A DNA stretch of 64,000 nucleotides, from assembly GCF_963678635.1 (NCBI RefSeq), contig NC_087068.1, forward strand, positions 19,579,789 to 19,643,788, written 5' to 3'. This DNA is from Symsagittifera roscoffensis. Taxonomy: Eukaryota; Xenacoelomorpha; Acoela; Convolutidae. Positions within the stretch are counted from its first letter, which is position 1. Every line of letters starts with the position of its first letter. Positions 33,301-41,800 of the stretch are shown here, in pieces. The position numbers were made by a program, and so were the translations under genes. The notes under the pieces were generated by a model. The model worked only from the letters and a program-made list of their open reading frames with translations. It ran no database searches and was not told the DNA's origin.

Positions 33301-33897
33301 CCACAGGCCAAATTGGGATTGGTCTTGGAAGAAGAGGTGACTGCACCTTCAGTACCAAAATCCGACAAGAGAGTGGAATTTGGGTTGGGATTCTCAGATG
33401 AATTACTGAGAACGAGCTTGATGGCAGTGTGGGAATTGATGAAGCCATCGTGGTGTCCTAGTCCCAACGCTGACTCAATATTACGGGCGACACAGGACAT
33501 ACAGAGGGAACTGAATGTGGACTGTAACCTGCGTGACCTCAACATCATATATAATGTGATGATAACAGCCTCAAAGAGCAACGGAGAAGATAGAGTGGAG
33601 TTGCCTGGCTGGGGACCAGAAGACTGGGTCAAACCTGGTAGCTGTCTGGCGGAAGTCTGTGGACTAGAGGGTCACGTTTGTGGAAGTCTAGACTGTGTGA
33701 AAACCCTGGAGAAACAACACAAGCAGTTGACGGTATTGTTTGGAAATGTAGTGATGAAAGCAAGAACGGAAACGGAACTGATAGCAGATTGCCATGGAGG
33801 AACCGATGTGAATCTAGTGACAGCAGAAGTATATAGGAAAATGGAGGGAAGCAATCGAAACGGAGATGAACATCAGACACAGCGAAACTTATTGTAG
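27304..33897 (+). CDS. ORF2b: giant SGNH-hydrolase protein of element A
   Basis: 2197 residues. An SGNH/GDSL esterase domain occupies about 48-235: GDS with Ser60, IGGATIAQL with its glycine, GTND with Asn109, and DGIHFD with Asp203 and His206, so all four SGNH blocks are present. Residues about 510-760 look like a second, divergent SGNH-type fold: ANSEF with Ser520, AGINDH with Asn571, and DDDH with Asp722 and His725. Residues about 1300-1400 are acidic and low in complexity, with basic clusters PRKRR near 1428 and KRKR near 1594 that could be nuclear signals. The C-terminal third matches the element C remnant and has a Cys/His cluster near 2114-2131. SGNH enzymes cleave esters, often O-acetyl groups; the substrate here is unknown. 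No signal peptide or membrane segment is evident, so an envelope role is not supported. The ORF ends by frame change near 33866. Confidence 0.8.
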   Translation: MPAKKVSRVMDVQKNNQLKYNFTGVPETDPRACFNRATWSPAVNLQQPPLGTSHLILGDSLVRVLTNLRTSWVTTVMAIGGATIAQLYRMVELMNPGRIPSVMILVGTNDISKGSDEQEAQWESMMVCLFTTLWQKFSCAVLTVCTVPMNARNLTASGRRHNEGVMRWNNILRNLANRNAGRMILMDIEHELRAMEQARLTSDGIHFDTIEGQAWLNRVFQERLDELEAELSDTGVLKEEGTVNDTVITTFVPPNLETRLGTVPAAINYRQQSSSESGRRTDVQDRLGEAPTRRTIHPRRRIGPVNQPNEGVAGTSRSDTRSETTSSSREERPNRGSLLWSRPMPSPWHIYKEELMKLDLQKVSFIEDARRMLNGATLSVSRLYSITGVDWLIAASINFSSTTALRFADLEGLPSNNTMGPVNARPLQDVRLNHEERNREERPGRFLTVRAPIGQHVKIFKQLTTPPSHVKERVYPKQVNQDGDAQRYGGLTAIKKDESIFAAYDKAEMRKAKIMVVANSEFVYTSKSLFWPDVIMLAAVDLDLLQSVSLAIGVQRQTEMNPITIVFAGINDHLHSRGFLSRLRDPATAENAVWPAIKDILESMGEVVDATKEGTFNKVTLRVVFALSPGYAYLPDGLKFVYAMVALLSEGKYDVIISAPNRMIEMENLRPLKAELPAIWSDISNAMRGFKDHALHMLVLDEVLGLELSNFSRQLKLKPGIDDDHRVITAMSNDLWFRAMEVASEDTRRKNSLETRAHLEAMVLRTKPEANQWLHLNPRVAALGADAFQQGPVMITKMYAYLLKEVNLAENAGEKTAEFVNRMCQITLETFWTQEVKGQEGFERTDSMLEGLGAGWTASFLAKVYPKVSHYLIKEFLQAVVKVSIVELIALFVTFGAENFVKGPVILLTDGIQNLRLDGLLTLIAITHGNLGGLMKLARCPEQMKERVRNLDMKKSTDSWNKRRDLRHTLIQYLLQQNRFGTGEDETIEREEDVRRHVGGMPLLTDLSLAMRIDPLALIRGVTEFVTVIYGPAVTFAFPDVKVEAYRRSVLHLNLISAVDGSTLNWCEQHALRELMSEDLLFAKISEPEMTVINFDDHFCDRMGEVERGHIEVFPKLWNLRPYDKTNGEMTRVPRLTAAYHKVREETKDWGDYKKLPEAIPEFPLIRRMLLGAVSVVQTPRLRAFETNERRVGNFSATMDPYFVGRNAAVLQYTRFAYTDQATRRRISNAATPKPEGFDEEWRRLGSAPMRMRGRTELPEASVILTSVRKEMKVAGILQTRIFLAPFGCEETKVVHGEEEDKSAGTLLIPRFQEEADDDKQGPSNSNGDKSEGDDGQGGNRQTEEPMQQDQAGGEDDRASTGGTSSLDFNIFSDLENNADTLETTEPADEGISTLEPPSAFEEMKRNLPESSSPGNTRNNDQRILMESPRKRRIEASARVPFLGTLPEEEWEVHHRDHESRTGCKLDRVAFMEEVWTVIQSYGTQSILKTGLNQPLMREVLDKLDECEGRLSELLIDSATDESEANSPIKITPQNNEGEVVYLSRTRRGTMRSKMVIDKINEMKMKLGSRVMPKRIGKTKVDSEISMKAGNSAKRKRVEEVMDLGQGDYQLSGTDRILTDIAMVPPILMAGLKSTGYKSKRSDRTLTGATLEMEILSQCGESKMRDFKPSPMNHGKGSVTGQLTPVEYNRLTVSETVSIDEPTGGYMEMLEYRNSARGHVMALEEEKAMEGYLETMLQGTTLKQKAYGTLASSDIQAETIEQLVSLPWKAVVLRYFEEEMRTTPRIHALVAVPYVRTELQLRLAWCMMGLTREEYDSGERKRSKEEKVFLMTNLRDLIVQEGAAVACAKRRDALCFIRFLIEQISVPALSTCVKMLKEGDERTKAMFLLAMLDMQQSKPMRVNMKEPEELEPMKKMDEIRRFSNKELRLTKESMGALPKSSEYCGPIKKKSYSYVSGIIGIAYNPFLSEDIRDCFFDYEQAVLLRFWTSRIVTTKSVNNPQAKLGLVLEEEVTAPSVPKSDKRVEFGLGFSDELLRTSLMAVWELMKPSWCPSPNADSILRATQDIQRELNVDCNLRDLNIIYNVMITASKSNGEDRVELPGWGPEDWVKPGSCLAEVCGLEGHVCGSLDCVKTLEKQHKQLTVLFGNVVMKARTETELIADCHGGTDVNLVTAEVYRKMEGSNRNGDEHQTQRNLL

Positions 33898-34393
33898 ACC
33901 ATCAGGAGCACGATATTTGGTGGGTTCAATGTTGGCTCCAATGTGCAAGAGCAAGTATCCTGTACATTTCGTAGCTGTGGATGTGAAGAGTACAAGGACG
34001 ATTGTGGATCAAGCCTTTTCAGTGCCGAAGTGCGTGAGGTTGGCAAGAATGTCTGAAAAGTCTTACGAGTTACTGTGTAAGATTTTCTCAGCAGTCCCAG
34101 AAAGAACCAAAGAGGAGTTGGAGTCAATACTAGGAAAGAAGTTCATGGGATATGTGAGCGGGAACTTCAGTGACTTTGAAAAACAGAAACAGAGAGGATC
34201 AACTGTCACAGATTACAATGCAGTAGATGAGAATGATGAGATCCACCGAGTGATGATGGAAGTGGAGCCATTGCTGGAAGCTTCGGGAAAACGGAATTGG
34301 AGGAGCATCATGTTGACACATGACGAGTTTCCTTGCCACTGCTTGCTGCAGACCTGGTGGTGTGGTATCCCAAGCGTAGTAATCTGGTGTTGA
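33866..34393 (+). CDS. ORF2c: continuation of the ORF2 C-terminal region, shifted frame
   Basis: 175 residues in the +1 frame relative to ORF2b. The block GSMLAPMCKS...FSVPKCVRLARM matches the element C remnant (1745-1890). In C this block lies in the same frame as the preceding Cys/His region, separated only by a stop near 1580. That suggests the break in A is an indel rather than a programmed shift. It is best viewed as part of the ORF2b protein. Function unknown. Confidence 0.6.
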   Translation: MNIRHSETYCRPSGARYLVGSMLAPMCKSKYPVHFVAVDVKSTRTIVDQAFSVPKCVRLARMSEKSYELLCKIFSAVPERTKEELESILGKKFMGYVSGNFSDFEKQKQRGSTVTDYNAVDENDEIHRVMMEVEPLLEASGKRNWRSIMLTHDEFPCHCLLQTWWCGIPSVVIWC

Positions 34394-35085
34394 TCTGGGA
34401 CTCTGGAGAGCTGCTCTCCATGGGTTTACCAGATTCATCACAGCCCATAACAATAGTGATAGTGGGAGTTATGATGGCGATACGATGGCTGGAAGCTCAT
34501 GTGAGAGAAAATAATAGACAGGAGGCACCGACGAGAGAACAATTGCAGAAATTAGATTGTCTAAAAGATTTAGATCTTTTTGAGACAATGTGCAAAGTTC
34601 TAAACATTCCGATGGAAGTGAAGAAGATATGGGCAAGGAAACGATTGATGCCATGGTTCAGAGCTAACATGACTGCATGGTTGTACGAGTATGCGAAAAA
34701 GCATATGTCGAAACATGGCAGAGTGTACAGTGAATATCAGCTGGACATTGGGGCAGGAGCTTTCAAGCGAGCTTTCGTGACCCATCGGAATGCAGTGACC
34801 ACCGCTGTGAAAAGAACTTCCAGGACGAGCGAGCGTAGTGGAAGTGAGAGGGCAGAGATGCTGAAAGAAGATTTGGAAAGAAACGTGGCGTTGTGTCTCC
34901 ACAACAGCTTCTGTAGAAACAGAGAATCAAACGTGGATCCCCTACCTTGCTGTAAACAGAGGGTGGAAGAGCAGAAGTGTTGGAGGACGGCTTCCAACAG
35001 CGTCAGGATAGTCAATGACGTGCTACAAGACACGGAGACCGAGAATGCAGAGTCAGCGTCACAGGAGGAGGAAATGGAGCATTGA
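34333..35085 (+). CDS. ORF2d: C-terminal piece of the ORF2 region
   Basis: About 250 residues back in the frame of ORF2b. The segment AFVTHRNAVTTAVKR followed by a KEDLERNVALCLHNSFC-like block matches remnants in C (2250-2396) and B (44810-44960), so it was coding in the ancestor. It overlaps ORF2c by 61 bases; the frame change near 34330 is probably a second small indel. The tail is Glu-rich. No catalytic motif was recognised. Confidence 0.6.
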   Translation: MPLLAADLVVWYPKRSNLVLIWDSGELLSMGLPDSSQPITIVIVGVMMAIRWLEAHVRENNRQEAPTREQLQKLDCLKDLDLFETMCKVLNIPMEVKKIWARKRLMPWFRANMTAWLYEYAKKHMSKHGRVYSEYQLDIGAGAFKRAFVTHRNAVTTAVKRTSRTSERSGSERAEMLKEDLERNVALCLHNSFCRNRESNVDPLPCCKQRVEEQKCWRTASNSVRIVNDVLQDTETENAESASQEEEMEH

Positions 35086-35905
35086 TGAATGGTCGAGAAA
35101 ACAAGAGGCAACAAGAAAGAAAATTAGAAGAATTTAGAAGTTTTAGAACTTCTAAACGACGAAAAAAGAAGAGAACAAAGGGATGATGAAGAAAAGTTAA
35201 AACTCAGAATTGTTTTATGTGTGTGAAAAACTCAAGTGAGAAACCAAGCAACCAAGTTGTAATTGAAAACTGAAACATTTAAGTTGAGTTTGGAAATTGT
35301 TGCATTTATAAATTTGCATTTTGGTTTTAGTTGAAGTGGCTTTAGAGACACTCACTTATTATTTATTTAGAGAGGCTTGAGGGAAGAGTATATTTAAATA
35401 TTCCAGCCTGCATGATTGTTTTTAATCACTTAGGAAGACTGATAACTTTGTGGTGACATGAAAAACTTGAGTAACTTCTTGAGGAGGGAGGTTGTTGCAT
35501 TGTTCTTTCTAACCACAAAGTTTCTTAGTTTTAATATTCAGGACAATAAACAAGCAAGATTTCCGAAGGGAAGGAGCATAGTAGGATAATTTTAGCTTGT
35601 TGGTCGGCAGGACTGTCCTGCAAGCCAACACCTTTTAAATCTAGGAGAGAAAGTTTCAATCGGGATATTGACACTGGAAGTCAGAAAATATGTTTTATCT
35701 TAAGTCATATCCTCAATGTGCAGATTAATGAAAGAATTTGAAGGCTATAGTGATGTAGTATGATGCCATTTATATTCTGCAGTGAGTCGATGTGACGTAG
35801 GTAAAAGTAATTTCGTGCATTTTGTAAATTCTGTTCGATGACACTGTAACCACTTAGAACATTGCGCGATTCAATGAGGACATTGACCGGACTGTCCGGG
35901 GAGTA
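35086..35905 (+). other. 3' untranslated region of element A
   Basis: 820 bases without a supported ORF between the last coding piece and the 3' LTR. It is AT-rich and ends in the polypurine tract. The segment ATGAGGACATYGA shortly before the tract is shared with B and C. Confidence 0.7.
35894..35905 (+). promoter_or_regulatory. Polypurine tract of element A
   Basis: GTCCGGGGAGTA lies directly before the 3' LTR. B (45570-45581) has the same bases and C (2998-3008) has TCCGGGGAGTA. This is the conserved plus-strand priming position. Confidence 0.8.
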
Positions 35906-36825
35906 TGTGACATTCGACCAGAATGGCCAAAATGCAGTCTCTGCAGAATTCGGTATTTTAGCAGCAAGCCTTCCGAATTGGCGATTTAGAACGGATAAGG
36001 ACGTTATTTGAACGATTAGCCAAACGGTGAAGGCTAGAAGATTCTGGAATTCTAATTTTTAAAAATTCGAATTATGACGTCATATTTCTGAGAAACGTCA
36101 GAGACGGCCATTTTAGCTAAAATAGCAGAAAGAAACAGAACAACTTTATCTGCGATTACGAACAGTACGAAATCGAGACTAAAAGAACAACAACGAACTA
36201 TCGAACAGCAGAGGACGTTCCGAGTTGCAACTATTGTGCTGTTACAATAGTTGCAAGGCCGTTGCGAGCAACGGTGAAGGGTAAAACCCAGCCTTCCGAG
36301 TTATTGTGAACTGGATATTAAGAAGCTTGATTCACCGGATTCAAGAATCCGGAAGGGTCTCGGGACGTGGACTTTTATGAACTTATATTGAATTTTAGCA
36401 TCCGTCATGTCCTGACTTGAATTTAATTAAGATCTTAATTCGTTTTGACAAGAATGAGGAGCTAGAAGTAGGGGGGAAAGGGTTGATCCATCTTCGATGG
36501 AGATGATGATTTTTATCTACTGAACAAAAACAATAGTAATATGATAAGTAGTAGCCCTGTTTTTAGGAGTGACCTCGTGGTCTGGGGATACTGAGACCCA
36601 GCCATGAGCTCATTATTTTTGCATGTAATTCAGTTAATTTGAGCGTTCTGGTCGAAGCCGGAGAACAGTAACGTTTTTGTCGACCCGATGTAAGAAAGAC
36701 CACCGAAAAGTACTGGCTTGGTAGAGACGGTGAAAAACATGCAAAGCTCTGTTTAGACGCTGGCCAGTCGTCTTAAGACTTAGTTTTGTTATCCGTCGAT
36801 ATGTATCTTCCGGGCGAATGTTACA
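35906..36825 (+). repeat. 3' LTR of element A
   Basis: 920 bases matching 12333-13252 except for two substitutions seen by eye. TAG follows it, as TAG precedes the 5' LTR. Confidence 0.95.
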
Positions 36826-37215
36826 TAGGTTGATCGAAACGATCGAACTTGTAAAACAGTATGGGTATACTATTTAATTAATTAAAGGTTTGATCCAACT
36901 AATCTGGTGTCAAAGTCACTGTCTTTTTTCGTTTTATGGTTTTTGTTCCCTTTTCTATTCTTTTCTGGTTTTTGTTTCACTTTTTGTCTTTTTGCTCGTG
37001 TTTTTGTCCCCCTAGTTGCCCCCTTTTACTCGGTTAGCTAAGCCTCGTTCGGAGAGCGTACCAGGAAGTTTTCTCGAGTTTTCTTTAAAAAGCTATCACG
37101 GTACAACCGGAAGGTTTGCACGTTCCTGCCGAACCGTACCACCGGTACTCTAGAATGGGCATGCAGCCCGAAGCTGTCTCAAGTGGGTTCGACTCCGTAG
37201 TCTTGATGTCGTAAA
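36826..37215 (-). other. Leader of element B on the right side of element A
   Basis: Non-coding, T-rich on the plus strand at 36900-37020. Read on the minus strand it follows the PBS copy at 37216-37230 and continues across the element A insertion into 12332-10372, so it is the first part of B's leader. Confidence 0.6.
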
Positions 37216-37230
37216 CACCCAGGAGCGCCA
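37216..37230 (-). promoter_or_regulatory. Second PBS copy of element B, fused to ORF2a
   Basis: On the minus strand this is the 15-base PBS found after both LTRs. Upstream of it there is no LTR; it abuts the ORF2a remnant within one or two bases. Confidence 0.75.
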
Positions 37231-37544
37231 TATTCGGTATTGTTATTCAGGCCAGGATTCCTTGCCAAGTCAAAGCCCCTTACTCCTCCATCCACATTCC
37301 AAGACAACCATCGGGTCTGTTCCTGATTTGATATTCCCTCGGTGGTGTACCCGACCATCAAGACAGCCTCCGTCGCAGACTCCCTGCACTCACCCTGTTC
37401 TTCCAACTGGAGGATGGCATTCAGCATTACCGCCATTCTCTCGTCTATCTGGGTAAAATCCAGGTCCCTCAGGCGTCTGTACAGCTCATCGAGAGTGGGC
37501 TTCTTCAGGGCCGCGGGCATGGATTTCCAGAACCTGTCTGCCAT
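37231..37544 (-). pseudogene. N-terminal fragment of ORF2a (element B)
   Basis: Read on the minus strand from ATG at 37544. The segments LDELYRRLRDLDF, ATEAVLMVGYTTEG, FDLARNPGLNN align with residues 1 to about 110 of ORF2a of element A. After this the frame runs straight into the PBS copy, so the coiled-coil part and the whole of ORF2b are missing. It is a deletion product whose junction falls exactly at the priming site. Confidence 0.8.
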
Positions 37545-38057
37545 TTTCTCTGACTTCGGGATGTGTTCGAGTATTAACCAGCTCAAGAATTACCTTACCG
37601 ACTCAAGAATTACCTTACCGACTCAAGAATTGACCAACTTAAGAATTCTCTAGAAATGTCTCCTTGCAAATACTTGCTGCAGGTGTCGATTATTGCAAGT
37701 TCAATCAAGATTTCCCTTTCTGTCTCTCGCTTGAGTATTGTTGGATTTTCAACTTTGTTTATCAAACTTCATCTGAAAACAGAAACCATATTAAGACTTA
37801 ATATGTCATGTTCCTAACCTAGAAACCCCCCTTTTACCAATATGGTTAAAATCTTATCATTTTCATTCCACTAAAAACAATTCACTTGGAACTTTCTTAA
37901 AAGCATGCAGATTCATTTTATGTTTTAGCACCGTTAATCCTTCTAAAATCAATTGTCATGCCAATTGCGTCTTAAGATCCCTTTACTTGTGCCACACCCC
38001 AGTACCTAACTCAAGACTCCTCCCTCACGCCCAACTCGAGACCCCCGTGTGCCCAAC
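37545..38057 (-). other. Spacer between Pol end and ORF2a in element B
   Basis: Non-coding. It corresponds in position to the 411-base spacer of element A. It includes a 20-bp direct repeat (ACTCAAGAATTACCTTACCG) at 37581-37630, two full copies and a partial one. Confidence 0.65.
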
Positions 38058-38792
38058 TCAGGCGATGCTCAAGTAGTATTTCTTGTGAAGATACACCATT
38101 ATCTCAGTTTCCGCGAAGACTACGTGTAGGATAGCGTACAATTCCCTTGAGCTCAGTTTGCCCCTGTTTGGGTCATACACCGGCATTGAGACCTCCGTTA
38201 TTCCTCTTTCAATCATGAAGTCTCGTAGTCTTGTTATTGCCAACATCACGTGTTCGGGATCAATTGTGTTCCTGTCATTGACCCTCGTCACTAGGAAGCA
38301 CAGATATTTGCCCGGGACTTGTGCTACTGATGGTGGAAGCGCTGCCATCCCTCCCAGTCCTGGTCTCTGTCTGAACAGAAACTCCACATTCTGGTACTCT
38401 CTTTTGAAGTCAGCTTCCAATCTTGATTTGAAACTCATGTCCGCCGTGACGCAGATCGGCTAGTCCTGTTTGACCGTTATCATGATGTTTTCCGAGTACT
38501 CATTGGGTATTTCAAACTTCGTTTTGAAATTCCGACCTATGGTAGGCTCTGGCTCTTCTTCTTCCAGTTCCAATTCGCTTGTTTCTCTCACTTCCTTGAG
38601 CTTCTTTATCGTCAAATTTTCGGTGTGGGTAAGTCCTACCCCCACTCCCCGGACAAAAATATTTATCGACGTCCCCGTTGATGTTGTCAGGTCTGAATTG
38701 TCCGGAGGAATGTCCAGTGGCCTGTCTGTTGCCGTCCATCCGAAAAGAGGGTCCTCTGTCTTCATATAATTTGCCCACAAATTAGCCCACAA
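38058..38792 (-). pseudogene. Pol C-terminus with macro domain (element B), inverted
   Basis: On the minus strand this encodes the acidic tail followed by the macro domain, in one frame interrupted by a single stop at about 38460. The segments FKREYQNVEFL, GKYLCFLVTR, MPVYDPNRGKL and VYLHKKYYLS match the end of the element A Gag-Pol almost residue for residue in spacing. Conservation of the whole domain in two diverged elements argues it is a regular part of the family. The first 240 bases repeat, inverted, the segment 44195-44450 at the end of the forward pol. Confidence 0.85.
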
Positions 38793-38802
38793 ACGACTTC
38801 TA

Positions 38803-41800
38803 GAGCGTTGAGAGCACTACTCACGAGAGGGGGCAGCAAGTCGGTACGTGTTGATAACAGGTATACTGAAGCTTATGGTCCACACGAGGTGATGCTAAAT
38901 ATAGATGGAATCAACATCTATACCAAGACAATGATAACATGTGACGAAGACCTAATTGGGCAAATCTACGTAGGGAAAGAAGAGTTGAAAGTGAGATCGA
39001 TTGGACACTGCGCCATGCTTGAAGAATATGCGATGCACATCGGGACGGAGGCAGATGTGACAGGGCACGTGCTAGACATAAGTGGCAAAAAGACTCAGTT
39101 ACGTGGGTTACTTGATACGGGAGCAGTCTTGAGCGTCATACCAATCGAAACTTGGGAACGGATGGGCTTTGACAGACTCGAGAATACGGCTGTCAGCTGC
39201 AAACAAAGGGGCACTTCGGGTGCTGGGCAGGACGCCGATAATAGCCCTCAATTTGGGGGAACGTAACCTGTGGATGAGCTTTCTCGTGGTAGAAAACCTA
39301 GATGAATCTGACCAATTCATTTTGGGCAGAGACTTCACCAGGAATTTCGACGTAACGATTGATCTAAATAACGCAATGTTCAGGATACGGAACCCGGATA
39401 GGAGGTACGCAATCAAACCGGTAAATTTAATAATGGCAAATGAAACCAAAGCACCGGTATTTTTGAGTAGGAGGGTGAGGCTAAAGGCGAATGAAGCGGC
39501 AATCGTAGGCTTGAGGATGAAAAATTACCATGAACTAAGTGACAACAAGCAAGTGTGTATAGTTCCGAATCCTAATAGTCTAAGTGCTGCTGTTTTAGGA
39601 AGATCCTTCTCGATAACGAAGAGCGGCCTCTGCGTCAGTGTCTTGTTGAATACTCTTGATATACCGATCACGATACAGAGAGGGAGGATACTGGGATATG
39701 CTTTACCGGTTAAAACCCGATATGAAACAACTGAGAACTCAAAACAAAATGAAGTTGTTGATTGTCCCAATCATAGGGACAAAATTTGTATCTTGAGACG
39801 ATTGCAGAAAATAAAAGATTCTTCAGGTCTTGTTAAATGACTTAAGTCAGAGACAGACGATGGGCTGTCGAGCTGTTCGAACTTTCCAGAGCGGCCCACA
39901 CTAGATGAAATGCAAACTGATAAACCGGTTCTGCCGGAGATTGAACATTTGAGGGGCAAACTGAAAGATGAACAGCTCGAAGCCATCAAGGACGTACTAG
40001 AGCGAAACGAAGAAGTTTTTTCGAGGCATAAAGCGGATATCGGGTGTTGTAATTTTGTTGAGCATGAAATAGAACTTAAGGAGAACGCGGTACCGCACAG
40101 GGAGGGGGCGAGGCGCATGACCCCACACAAATCGGAGGCGTGTAGAAAAGAAATCGAGACGTTACTAGAGTATGACATGATAGAACCATCCAAGTCACCG
40201 TGGGCGTGTGGAGTATTGATGGCCAAAAAGAAAGGCGACCAGTTGAGGTTTTGTTGTGAGTTTCGATACCTGAACTCCGTCACGGTGAAGGATGCCTATC
40301 CCATACCTAGGATTGATGAGAGCCTCTCGAAGTTAGGTGATGCAAAATTTTTTACGACTCTTGATTTAGGCTCGGCCTTTTGGCAGGTACCACTAAGGAA
40401 GCAGGACAGGGACAAGACAGGGTTCGCCTGCGAGTTGGGTCTGTTTCAATGGAAACGGATGCCGTTTGGACTTTGCAACGCCACAGCCACATTTCAGCGG
40501 TTGATGGCACACGCGCTGATAGGCGTGACGAAGAAGTATGGCAATCTGGTAATGTGCTACGTGGATGACGTGGTAATAGCGACGCCCACATTGGAAGACC
40601 ACATTGAGAGACTTGACGAAGTGTTCGCATGCATGAAAAGGTCGGGGCTAAAGTGTAAACCATCAAAGTGCGAGATACTCAAGGACTCAATAAAATACTT
40701 GGGCAGGATGGTAGACAAGCACGGCATCAGACCTGATCCGGACGCCGTGGAAGCAGTCCTAACCTGGAAATCACCGAAGACAGAACACCAGTTGATGAGC
40801 TTCCTGGGTTTCGCTAACTATTATAGAGAGTTAATCAAAGGCTATGCGGACAAGGTATACCCGATGCAACAATTAATGAGACACAAGGGCAAGAAGTTCA
40901 CGTGGAACAACGCAGCAGAAGAGTCATTCCAGAGAATAAAGAAAGAGCTATGTGAGGCAACAGTACTGGGTATGCCTACTGAGAAAGGGATGTACGTGCT
41001 GGACACGGATGCGTCGGTAGTCGCGATTTCTGGAATTCTCCATCAAGAACAAGAATGGAATGGGAAGACAGTCTTGAGACCAATAGCGTACGGGAGCAAA
41101 GTCCTGAGTGACACGGAATATGAAGTACGGAGCACCGAAAGCAGAGATGTTGGCGGTGGTTACCTTTGTCGAGAAACACAGGGCATACCTGGGCAGTGAG
41201 CCATTCAAGTTGCGAGTCGACAACCGAGCACTGAGCTGGCTGAAAACGTACTCAATGGACCAAAGTTACATTGGGAGGTGGATAGTTCGCCTGGACGGAT
41301 ACAACATGATAATTGAGCATAGAACACGAGATAAACATCAGAATGCCGACAGCTTGAGTAAGAAGACGGAGTTCTATGAGAGACAAGAGCAAAGAGAGGC
41401 AGACAGACCTGAAATCAAAGATGGCTTCTCCTTCATGGACAAGGAAACGTACGACAGTCTTCCACTCACGAGATGGTTGGACAAATCAGGCAAACCGATT
41501 GAAGATCATCCTGAATTACCTAAAGAACCTCCAGAAAAGACCATCTTGAAGAAGAGCAGAAGGATTCCGATAGAAATAATACTAAAGTCGAAGATCGTGA
41601 GGGAGACGCTCAAGGCAAAAGGCTATGATCTTAACCAGGTAGAAGCAGGAACTGCACAGATAGATGATGACTTAATGAGGTTGCTCGAGAAACTATCAGA
41701 TGAGAAGCCCGTGATCCAAGAGAAGGGTCAAGAGGAACCGGAAGTCACTATACTTCGGAGAAAAGAAACAGTGAACAATACTGACTCCTCAAGAGGAAGC

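Larger units (their letters stand above)
12333..36825 (+). mobile_element. Element A: giant, nearly intact Ty3/Gypsy-type retrotransposon
   Basis: Two 920-bp direct LTRs bound 24.5 kb. Inside are a PBS, a 3-kb leader, a 3198-aa Gag-Pol, a second block of overlapping ORFs (26253-35085), a 3' UTR and a polypurine tract. TAG lies on both sides (12330-12332 and 36826-36828), a possible 3-bp target duplication. The order protease-RT-RNase H-integrase places it in the Ty3/Gypsy type. The near-identical LTRs indicate a very recent insertion. Typical Gypsy elements are 5-10 kb; the extra length comes from the leader, a long Gag, a Pol extension ending in a macro domain, and the second coding block. 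Confidence 0.92.

Noticed and set aside
33840..33897. Programmed frameshift between ORF2b and ORF2c
   Set aside because: Element C keeps both regions in one frame apart from a stop, so a simple indel in A is more likely.
27304..35085. Envelope gene, which would make A an errantivirus-like element
   Set aside because: No signal peptide, fusion-peptide or membrane segment was seen, and the SGNH domain and acidic low-complexity regions do not fit.
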